From NCBI RefSeq assembly GCF_036711975.1, contig NC_091966.1, positions 5,091,501 through 5,155,500 of the forward strand: DNA of 64,000 nucleotides, given 5' to 3'. Every line of letters starts with the position of its first letter. Position 1 is the stretch's first letter. This DNA is from Onthophagus taurus (taxonomy: Eukaryota > Arthropoda > Insecta > Coleoptera > Scarabaeidae). Position numbers and translations under genes: made by a program. A model generated the notes under the pieces. It did no database searches and had not been told where the DNA came from. It was given only the letters and a program-made list of their open reading frames with translations. Shown here in pieces: positions 60,001-64,000 of the stretch.

Positions 60001-61514
60001 ATATCAAAGTATCTTAGGATCTCGTAGAGTTTTATCTATTGATAGAATACTGAAATCTACAATCTTCAAATTTGCAGCTTTTGGTTCAGAATAGTTTGGA
60101 TTAAGTAGTTTCCTAGTTTCCTTTTTGTGTATATGGAATATATTACGGCGCGCACTTACTAAAAATGTTCACGAGAAGCAAACATACCGCGCGTGATGAC
60201 GTCCAAATACCGCGCGGCAGCGCTTATTATAAAACCCTTATGGTTTTTTCCATTCGTTAGGTAAATTTTCTTCTTCCCAGATCTTCTACAGTAATGCGTA
60301 AATATTCTTAGCCATCCACCTTGATAAGTACTTCATCGCCCTGATGGTATGCCATCAATCCCTGATACCATTCCATTTCTTAACACAGTAATTGCATTCT
60401 GAACCTCAGTGATGGACATAGGCTCCATGGCATTCTCATCTTATTGGTGTGGTAGCCTGTTGTCCATTCCCAAATCAGTTTCTGCTTTATAGTCTAGTAT
60501 TTAATTTTGACTAATATTTATTAGTCAAACCAAGTTTTCTTTATGGCTCCTCAACTATTCCAAATACTTTCCCTGCTGCCTCTTCCATAATTGTCTTAAT
60601 AATTTTCCACTGGATATCAATCATCAGATTCTGCTGCTTTCATATTTTCAGAAAACGCATTTTTTCTCGATCTTTTTCTTATATAACTATATGATTTGAT
60701 ACATTCATCACATAGAGGGATTTATCCTCTATCAAAGTATGAAAAAAAAACATATGCATCCCATTTAAAATAACAATGTCGGTTGCCATAGGAACGAAAC
60801 AAAAAACGATACAAACAAGCAAATATCGCCAAAAAATGCGCCACAATTAATAAAGAATTTTTTATTTGAAACATTTTTTTTAAAACCACAAATGGCGAAG
60901 TTATTGGCTATATTCAAGATATTTGACACACCCTGTATATGTACTCTCTTACAAAATATGGTAATTACAACATAAAGTGTTTTATTGATACTTACTAAGG
61001 TAAAGAATTATAATAATTAGTTTTCAATTGATTATCAATATGAGTAATGTTTTCTTCATCATTTATAATTTTATAATTGCAATAATTATTACCTTGCTTC
61101 ATAATATTTAAAATAATAGAACGATTTCTTACACATATGAAATACCAATCGCTTCAATCAGCAATTATTAATTAACATCAACAATACTAAACATGAACTT
61201 TACACTTATGTTGAATATATTTATACGATTTATTGACGTCTTTATTTATAGATTAACTTCGTAGCGAATATAAAAAAAAACCTTACCTCTTGTGGTGTTA
61301 ACTTTGCTAGCATAGGCCTAGTCTCTTTCGGATGATAGTGCCGACAGCCACATAACCTCAAATTGTTCTTGTTTTCGCCAATGAATTGAAGACGGTGCAA
61401 ACCGTTTCCCCAACAATAAATCGATCGCTTTCCATTTGTTAATTGAACAGTTTTCGGGAAATGAATAGTTTTTCCAAAATAAAAAAGGCTATGAGTCCTG
61501 TATGCCACTACCAT
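36080..61514 (-). CDS. Pdp: Mitochondrial pyruvate dehydrogenase phosphatase (PP2C family), five exons
   Basis: Exons 61514-61287, 37540-37402, 37346-37096, 37039-36823 and 36774-36080 join in phase (0,1,0,1) to 509 aa; human PDP1 has about 537. Exon 1 is Arg/Lys-rich and almost without acids (a mitochondrial presequence) and ends [10 protein letters not shown]. Exon 2 continues [10 protein letters not shown]...[14 protein letters not shown]. The family has this junction (L-x-P-x-x-V-x-x-IL-x-NE). PP2C motifs are present: [17 protein letters not shown] (metal Asp), [22 protein letters not shown] (metal Asp) and [10 protein letters not shown]. It dephosphorylates and so activates the pyruvate dehydrogenase complex in the mitochondrial matrix. 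A TATA box lies about 60 bp upstream; a poly(A) signal lies near 36,015. Intron 1 is 23.7 kb and contains other genes. The exon 1 assignment rests on phase, strand and motif continuity. Confidence 0.88.
37953..38091 (-). other. Possible short coding exon of unknown gene
   Basis: From ATG 38,091 a 46-codon frame ([20 protein letters not shown]...[14 protein letters not shown]) ends at a plausible donor G|GTGATT. It is Lys/Arg/Ser-rich, of unrecognised family, and shows no partner exon. It could be an alternative or unrelated exon, or chance. Confidence 0.2.
38473..39776 (-). mobile_element. Degenerate Tc1/mariner-like element
   Basis: Inverted ends CAGGGTGTTAGGTAAACATG and complement, bordered by TA/TT. 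Minus-strand transposase debris: [80 protein letters not shown] and [13 protein letters not shown], all split by stops. This is the insect family with 'GPxFLPxRLTG'. Confidence 0.85.
39820..40290 (+). mobile_element. hAT transposase C-terminal remnant
   Basis: Pieces in different frames ([67 protein letters not shown]) match the end and dimerisation segment of hAT proteins of the zf-MYM-associated type. Strongly decayed. Confidence 0.55.
40586..41277. mobile_element. MITE-like element with inverted ends, about 690 bp
   Basis: The left end CAGGGTGAGGCATTTAAATT with 'atcaattttataaaaaaaagtttcagata' faces a right end 'tatctgaaactttttttgataaaattgat...aatttaaatgcctcaccc'. Inside, 'tattctccataacaaaataaa..aactt' is present twice in direct order, about 315 bp apart. 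No coding potential. Confidence 0.65.
41600..42110 (+). mobile_element. RTE-type LINE fragment (RT, 3' part)
   Basis: Reads [20 protein letters not shown] (catalytic-box region), [20 protein letters not shown] and [12 protein letters not shown], typical of RTE-clade RT. Several stops. Confidence 0.7.
42120..42450 (-). mobile_element. RTE-type LINE fragment, opposite orientation
   Basis: On the minus strand, [20 protein letters not shown] followed by [20 protein letters not shown] matches the RT segment around 'DFRQAFD'. A short decayed piece. Confidence 0.55.
42560..43010 (+). mobile_element. RTE 5'-region/SINE-like repeat with tRNA-type pol III boxes
   Basis: It shares about 450 bp with 47,440-46,890 in the opposite orientation. 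It contains an A-box-like TAGCCTGGTAGC and a B-box-like GGTTTGATTCC about 40 bp apart (42,907-42,960), as in tRNA-derived SINEs. It does not fold as a real tRNA that I can see. It is flanked by two related copies of 'ggttcaagacgttatg...ttcaataaaacg' (42,410-42,560 and 43,010-43,120). Confidence 0.6.
43402..44015. repeat. 186-bp tandem repeat, about 3.3 copies
   Basis: GCTATGCAAACCAAC recurs at 43434, 43620, 43806 and 43992, always 186 bp apart. Each unit contains a G-rich/C-rich inverted pair (GGGTTGGGTTGGATTGCATT ... CAATCCAATCCAACCC) that could form a hairpin. The open frame across it is repeat-derived. Confidence 0.9.
44016..44411. other. Upstream region of the repeat-precursor gene
   Basis: AT-rich, no gene seen before the TATA box at 44,412. 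Confidence 0.4.
44412..44420 (+). promoter_or_regulatory. TATA box of secreted repeat-precursor gene
   Basis: TATATAAAA, about 100 bp upstream of the ATG at 44,517. A 5' UTR of 60-70 nt is implied. Confidence 0.65.
44517..45722 (+). CDS. Secreted repeat protein with internal KR processing sites (unrecognised family)
   Basis: Exon 1 (44517-44552) codes [12 protein letters not shown]; exon 2 (44616-45722) continues [14 protein letters not shown], completing a signal peptide. The total is 380 aa, with a phase-0 intron. The mature part repeats a Lys-rich helical unit about four times ([20 protein letters not shown] followed by [14 protein letters not shown]), with Glu/Lys linkers. Three dibasic sites precede new units: GISKRAI, QIAKRAV and NVAKRAV. 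Such sites are cut by furin/prohormone-convertase enzymes in the secretory path, so the protein may yield several related helical peptides. I do not recognise the family; structural, gut or hormone-like roles are all open. Poly(A) signal at 45,787-45,792. It lies on the opposite strand to its host gene Pdp. Confidence 0.85.
45793..46218. other. Spacer, nothing recognised
   Basis: AT-rich 3' flank of the repeat-precursor gene. No exon seen. Confidence 0.4.
46231..46461 (-). mobile_element. 231-bp retroposon-like element with palindromic arms and hammerhead-like core
   Basis: TATTATGAGGTA is duplicated perfectly on both sides (46219-46230 and 46462-46473), a 12-bp target duplication as left by target-primed insertion. 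The element begins 'cgaaggctttcacagccggtgt', then has arms 'ctagaactaacactagaaac' / complement closing at 46,440. Between them, on the minus strand, CTGAAGAATGTTGCAACATG then GCATCCGAAACGTC resembles a hammerhead core. Confidence 0.75.
46558..46916 (+). pseudogene. Farnesyl diphosphate synthase-like (or IDS-type terpene synthase-like) fragment
   Basis: The frame from 46,558 reads [20 protein letters not shown] then [19 protein letters not shown] and [14 protein letters not shown]. This aligns with the N-terminal third of insect FPPS (VPGGKKNRG..., LGWCVEL). After a shift in a T7 run at 46,757, another frame continues [20 protein letters not shown] and [20 protein letters not shown], which holds the first Asp-rich motif DDxxD (DDLFD). 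Then it is cut at about 46,916 by an RTE 5' region. The Lys of the isopentenyl-diphosphate-binding GGKxxR motif is Gln here (NGQNFR). That loss also marks insect terpene synthases derived from FPPS. Upstream frames are also broken. It is a relic of a diverged copy, not the housekeeping enzyme. Confidence 0.75.
46890..47450 (+). mobile_element. RTE 5' region with antisense tRNA-like boxes
   Basis: Homologous to 42,560-43,010 in inverse orientation. On the minus strand TAGCCTAGTGGCAAGCC and GGTTTGATTCC form A- and B-box-like motifs (about 47,085-47,030). It leads directly into RTE endonuclease sequence at 47,450. Confidence 0.6.
47451..50475 (+). mobile_element. Degenerate RTE-clade LINE (endonuclease and RT)
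   Basis: AP-endonuclease start (GTWNVRTLYRKGALK-like at 47,470-47,520), a long decayed middle, an RT block at 49,377-49,500 ([26 protein letters not shown]) and the C-terminal block ([34 protein letters not shown]) at 50,220-50,330. The tail at 50,455-50,470 is (AATGATA)-like. Many stops. It ends 40 bp from the next gene's stop codon. Confidence 0.8.
48038..48284. mobile_element. MITE with perfect 9-bp target duplication, in the RTE element
   Basis: Inverted ends CAAGGTCTATAGAACATAAG and CTTATGTTCTATAAACCTTG (26 bp, one mismatch) with CCTTAGAAG on both sides (48029-48037 and 48285-48293). A 9-bp duplication points to the Mutator group. Confidence 0.8.
50516..50867 (-). CDS. Small secreted protein, tandem paralogue A (unrecognised family)
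   Basis: Exon 1 (50867-50832) codes [12 protein letters not shown]; exon 2 (50770-50516) continues [13 protein letters not shown], giving 96 aa after a phase-0 intron of 61 bp. The hydrophobic start with AQ|N fits a signal peptide. The mature part ([20 protein letters not shown] ... [28 protein letters not shown]) aligns with the C-terminal half of the neighbouring gene at 51.1 kb: GG-I..-LF/IF, G-LTE-L-N-R--V---ID--FPVS. It lacks the Lys/Glu-rich pro-segment and KR site of that paralogue. TATA box at 50,931-50,937; a poly(A) signal overlaps the stop region. Probably extracellular; function unknown. Confidence 0.8.
50931..50937 (-). promoter_or_regulatory. TATA box of paralogue A
   Basis: TATAAAA on the minus strand, about 65 bp upstream of the ATG. 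Confidence 0.6.
51132..51642 (-). CDS. Small secreted protein, tandem paralogue B with KR site
   Basis: Exon 1 (51642-51613) codes [10 protein letters not shown]; exon 2 (51566-51132) continues [16 protein letters not shown], giving 154 aa. The acceptor is ATTAG before TTTCTAGTG, the only one that keeps phase 0. After the signal peptide comes an Asn/Lys-rich pro-segment ([17 protein letters not shown]...) ending in a dibasic site SHQISKRQV. Then comes the mature domain [20 protein letters not shown]...[26 protein letters not shown], shared with paralogue A 265 bp downstream. The hydrophobic, amphipathic mature part could associate with membranes or form oligomers; function unknown. TATA box at 51,731-51,737, poly(A) signal near 51,090. 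Confidence 0.82.
51731..51737 (-). promoter_or_regulatory. TATA box of paralogue B
   Basis: TATAAAG on the minus strand, about 90 bp upstream of the ATG. Confidence 0.55.
51740..52079. other. Spacer, nothing recognised
   Basis: AT-rich sequence upstream of paralogue B. No exon seen. Confidence 0.4.
52080..53070 (+). mobile_element. Degenerate hAT transposase (CGGBP1-like group)
   Basis: Pieces include [27 protein letters not shown] and [44 protein letters not shown], then near 53,010 a 'SVAVERSF'-like dimerisation segment. These follow the order of hAT transposases of the group related to CGG-binding protein 1. Stops and shifts throughout. Confidence 0.75.
53340..55262. repeat. Strand-asymmetric, G-poor degenerate repeat tract
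   Basis: For about 1.9 kb the plus strand is nearly free of G and consists of variants of 'catctccatccaactcaacct'. No fixed period is clear by eye. A palindromic-family copy (53,935-54,100) interrupts it. Open frames here (for example 54,298-54,552) reflect low complexity. Confidence 0.75.
53935..54100 (-). repeat. Palindromic-family copy with hammerhead-like core
   Basis: On the minus strand TTTCTGAAGAAGTTTGCAAC then ATGGCATACGAAACATC parallels the core of the 46.3-kb element. The flank ends 'aagtatctagttctaggtctagtattag'. More decayed than the 46.3-kb copy. Confidence 0.55.
55415..57004 (-). CDS. Secreted chitin-binding (CBM14) protein with long novel C-terminal region
   Basis: Exon 1 (57004-56978) codes MLFILLLLA; exon 2 (56923-55415) continues [16 protein letters not shown], giving 511 aa after a phase-0 intron. 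The first about 220 residues are Cys-rich with at least two peritrophin-type CBM14 repeats (for example [11 protein letters not shown]...IFDLDKQIC and [20 protein letters not shown]...[14 protein letters not shown]). In insects such domains bind chitin in the gut lining or cuticle. The last about 290 residues have no Cys and are rich in Leu/Ile/Asn with helical stretches ([20 protein letters not shown], [14 protein letters not shown]). I do not recognise this part. The protein is probably extracellular, on a chitin matrix. Poly(A) signal near 55,366. The track start at 56,611 is internal; the upstream Cys-rich part is in frame. Confidence 0.85.
57005..57780. other. Spacer, nothing recognised
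   Basis: AT-rich sequence upstream of the CBM14 gene. A TCAGT initiator-like word (minus strand, near 57,030) may mark its start site. No other feature seen. Confidence 0.4.
57781..58995 (+). mobile_element. Degenerate Jockey-like LINE fragment
   Basis: RT pieces: [20 protein letters not shown] (57,930), [20 protein letters not shown] (58,033), [20 protein letters not shown] (58,206), [14 protein letters not shown] (decayed YADD box), and at the end [20 protein letters not shown]. Frames change often. Confidence 0.75.
58996..59559. other. Spacer, nothing recognised
   Basis: Probably further LINE debris. No clear motif. Confidence 0.35.
59560..60640 (-). mobile_element. Decayed RTE-type LINE, minus strand
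   Basis: Minus-strand fragments such as [13 protein letters not shown] (about 60,000) and a run around 60,270-60,420 resembling 'GIDGIPAELLK...[13 protein letters not shown]' fit RTE RT. A CpG-rich 100-bp patch interrupts it at about 60,143-60,245. Confidence 0.5.
60760..60955. other. Transposon end fragment
   Basis: 'cccatttaaaataac' at the left and 'acaccctgtata' at the right are typical of element ends seen elsewhere in the window. No coding content. Confidence 0.35.
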
Positions 61515-61574
61515 TGTCACACATGTGTACTTGTTGTGTTCTCTCTTAACAATGTGTCGTTATCAAACCTGGGA

Positions 61575-61582
61575 TATTTATA
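61575..61582 (-). promoter_or_regulatory. TATA box of Pdp
   Basis: TATAAATA on the minus strand, 61-68 bp upstream of the ATG at 61,514. It would place the transcription start near 61,545. Confidence 0.5.
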
Positions 61583-62158
61583 GGCATAACAGCCGTTTAA
61601 TAGCGCGTAACGATGAAGAAAATACCACGACACTGTCCTACATCGGTACCAATCAGCATTTTTTAATTAGAAATTCTATTTTTGTCATATTTTGAAATTT
61701 GACAGTTGCCGAAATGTCAATCTCGTGCACGTATTGGTTGATTAATAGAGTTGCTACGTTACCGACTTTATGTAATTTTATTTATTTATTTTTAAATTTC
61801 TTTTTTATAAATAATAATTTTTATATTATTTTGATTTAATAAGAAATTAATTTAAATATAACGATAATTACATAGTTAATTATTTTAATTTATATATCAG
61901 TGCTACCAACTTATTTTTGATTTAAATTTATTTTTATAAAATGTAAAAAATGTAATTTAATTTATCTTTCCTTTTATGTTAAAGCCATTATTAAAAATTT
62001 CTTATTGTATTTTGTAATATAACATATTTAGTTAATGTCATTTGTATAACCAACAAATAAAACTTTGGAATATAAAATTTATTAATTAATTTTTTAGTCA
62101 AATTTTAAATAACCATTATTCCAGTATTATTAATTAATTATAATAATTACATTAATAA
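61583..62158. other. Intergenic spacer between Pdp and nbr
   Basis: AT-rich, no exon seen. It should contain the Pdp upstream control region and the nbr 3' flank. Confidence 0.4.
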
Positions 62159-62785
62159 TTATTTCATAACAATCCCTTGTAGACGATTTGCAAGAACCCT
62201 TTCAAAATGCGTTCCGTCCCAATACACCTTTCCACAATCTTCACAAATATAAAAGATGTCGTGCTTATTCAAGATCCCTTCAGGTACATCCCTAATTTGA
62301 ATTTTAGCACCGTTTCTTGTCATACACAATCCAAAATCAATTTTCTCTTCAGTACCTTAAAAAGAAAACATTTAGAATCATTTTTTATAATATTCAAAAT
62401 TTATCTCACAAGTTTCCCATTTCCTTGTATATGAAATCGGCGGTGGACAAAAATCGTCATCTTCGCTAGAAAATCCAGTCGCTTCGTCAGCTAAATCGAT
62501 TGCTTCCGCATACTCAAGTTGTCTAGCTTTCGAATCTTCTAAAGCTATAGCATTTATGGTCGATTTTGATATTTTCACGAAAGAATTACTATTGCAAGAC
62601 TAAAAAAGCATATTTAGACTAATTAAAGTTTTATTATTATTATTAGGTTTATTTACTTGGCACCTACTGAACACGTCATCTTTCGTTACCGTTACATTAA
62701 AATATTCTAAAACTTTCTTTAATTGTTCGTCTACGTCTTCACTTTGTACGTTAAAACAATGACCAGGAGTCACGTAACCATTTAG
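62159..62785 (-). CDS. nbr: Nibbler/Mut-7-type 3'-5' exonuclease, C-terminal exons (partial)
   Basis: Three exons, 62785-62657, 62599-62410 and 62355-62159, join in phase (0,1) and code 171 residues. They read LNGYVTPGHCFNVQSEDVDE..VTKDDVFSRCQ|SCNSNSFVKIS...WET|CTEEKIDFG...FYICEDCGKVYWDGTHFERV and end GIVMK. This is the Mut7-C RNase domain with its zinc-binding Cys pairs (SRCQ-SC and CEDCG) and the diagnostic VYWDGTHF. In flies Nibbler trims 3' ends of miRNAs and piRNAs in the cytoplasm; its nuclease domain precedes Mut7-C and must lie to the right. In this window only transposon debris follows (Tigger, Tc1), so the intron is long or the gene is cut. EXD3-type naming is also possible. Confidence 0.85.
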
Positions 62786-63104
62786 CTATAAAAAAATATA
62801 GAAATGCTAATTCTAATAATAATATTAATCGAAAAACTGAAAATAACATAATTACAGGTAAAGTTGAGATATCAGAAACCTCAATTTTATGAGCTGCAAA
62901 GAAAAAGGCATAGGTTATACGTCGGTAAGTTCAGCAACGACACTACAGATAAATTTGTAAAGAAGTATCTAGCAACGAAGAGACCCAAAGAGCAATTCAG
63001 CGTAAACGAAATTAAGAAGAGTAATAAAAATAAAAGCCAAATAAAATCTTTTAAATTCTTCATTTCCATTTTTCCAAAATCTTCATCCCAAGCCGACTTT
63101 TCAT

Positions 63105-63580
63105 TATTAATGCATTTTAAAATATCGAAAGATTGCCAATTGTCTGACTGTTTTATCTGAAGAGTGCAAAACTCTCACCATTTCCAATATTGCGGAGATG
63201 GTATGCCTTAAAGATTGCATTAACCCCAGATCCATTGGCTGCAAAAGTGATGTATTTGAATGCATGTAAACAACTTTGACAGCCAATGGTGTTATGATTT
63301 CGTCCAAGTTTTGAGGATGTCCTGGAGCATTGTCCAAGAAAAGACGTACCTTAGGTGTTAATTCATTTTTTTCACAAAATCGAAGCACAGCAGAGCAAAG
63401 ATAATTTGTATACTAATATGTGAAAATAGCTTGTGTGACCCAAGTTTCTTGTTCAACTTCCAGTAAAATGGTAACTAACATCGGTTTAAGTTTCAAGGTT
63501 CCTGAAACGTTCATTCCTAGCAAAAGAGTTATTCTATCTTTCGCAACTTTAAAACCTGGAGCAGCTCTTCACTAGAAATA
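63105..63580 (-). mobile_element. pogo/Tigger transposase fragment (DDE_1)
   Basis: The minus strand reads APGFKVAKDRITLLLGMNVS, LKLKPMLV, ETWVTQAIFTY, then VRLFLDNAPGHPQNLDE and SNTSLLQPMDLGLMQSLRHT. This is the centre of a Tigger-type transposase with one stop near 63,415. It lies in or beyond the presumed nbr intron. Confidence 0.85.
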
Positions 63581-63828
63581 AAAGTTCTTAAATACTGTTA
63601 CTTTTTAAATAATAAATAGTTCTAGACAAATTAAATTTGGTTTACTTCAACGGCATATATTTAACTAAAGAAAATTGCAAAAACAATGTTACAACTCTCA
63701 GTTACTTTCAAGTTACACTTAAAAATGTAAATTAATAACGCAAAAGACAAGTATGCTTTGAATTCGCGAATGAAAGCCTAGTAAAGATGACTGAATTCAG
63801 TTGTAAATTTTCGTTGATTCGAAGCGTC

Positions 63829-64000
63829 ATGAGGCATCTTAGTGAAGTGCAAGTTGCTCGTGCTATCGCCCGTATTCAGCATGGCCACTCTGTTCGACAC
63901 GGATCTTCGAGTTTCCCCTTCTGTTATTCAGCGTTTATGGAATCGGTTTCGGAAGACTGGCCAACATGTTAGAAAAGCTGGACAAGGACGAAAACGAAAA
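63829..64000 (+). mobile_element. Tc1-like transposase N-terminus, frameshifted, cut by window edge
   Basis: MRHLSEVQVARAIARIQHGH then, after a shift near 63,900, a frame with SPSVIQRLWNRFRKTGQHVR and a GRKR motif. This is the bipartite DNA-binding start of Tc1 transposases, whose remainder is outside the window. Confidence 0.75.

Larger units (their letters stand above)
37541..61286 (-). other. Pdp intron 1 (23.7 kb) hosting nested genes
   Basis: Donor GAG|GTAAGG after 61,287; acceptor TTCTAG before 37,540. It contains four secreted-protein genes, an FPPS-like relic, several transposons and three repeat tracts, each listed separately. Confidence 0.82.

Noticed and set aside
62864..63160. 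98-codon plus-strand frame with a plausible acceptor/donor pair
   Set aside because: Its right part is antisense to the Tigger transposase and the left part matches nothing I know; too weak.

Overview
The window is AT-rich, intron-containing animal DNA, most probably from an insect and plausibly a beetle. It has spliced genes, arthropod-type transposons (piggyBac, Tc1/mariner, hAT, pogo/Tigger, copia, Penelope, RTE and Jockey-like LINEs), several satellite arrays and insect-type secreted proteins (CBM14 chitin-binding). The beetle guess rests on general look, not on a diagnostic marker.

Layout. 1-6.7 kb: degenerate transposons and a satellite (2.6-3.8 kb). 6.8-7.7 kb: a small zinc-finger gene (+) with a frame break before its last finger. 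8.2-12.8 kb: a 177-bp satellite with a seven-monomer higher-order repeat. 13-14.3 kb: a LINE inserted in a palindromic repeat. 14.6-23.2 kb (-): a complete Uhrf1 gene of two coding exons, whose 6.4-kb intron is filled by copia, Penelope and foldback elements. 24-36 kb: a transposon field with a long-TIR Tc1-like element, an intact piggyBac transposase and a cluster of palindromic repeats invaded by hAT, Harbinger and mariner-type elements.

36.1-61.5 kb (-): the mitochondrial pyruvate dehydrogenase phosphatase gene (Pdp), assembled here from five coding exons. Exon 1 ends in ...LTPQE at 61.29 kb and exon 2 begins VDSILR... at 37.54 kb, both phase 0, so intron 1 is 23.7 kb. Nested in it are four secreted-protein genes: a repeat-rich KR-processed precursor (+, 44.5-45.7 kb), two tandem small paralogues (-, 50.5-51.6 kb) and a CBM14 protein (-, 55.4-57.0 kb). 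It also holds a broken farnesyl-diphosphate-synthase-like fragment (+, 46.6-46.9 kb), RTE and hAT debris, a 186-bp tandem repeat and a 1.9-kb G-poor tract. 62.2-62.8 kb (-): the last three exons of a Nibbler/Mut-7-type exonuclease, whose upstream part lies beyond Tigger and Tc1 insertions and the window edge.

Functional themes. Uhrf1 (reader and maintenance of CG methylation) and Nibbler (small-RNA 3' trimming) are genome-regulation genes in a transposon-dense neighbourhood. Pdp is a metabolic housekeeping gene with a giant intron hosting an apparent secretory gene cluster. All four nested secreted genes share one design: a tiny first exon coding half of the signal peptide, then a phase-0 intron. 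The most unusual items are the FPPS/terpene-synthase-like relic, the modular KR-processed precursor, and a 231-bp retroposon-like element with a perfect 12-bp target duplication, palindromic arms and a hammerhead-ribozyme-like core.
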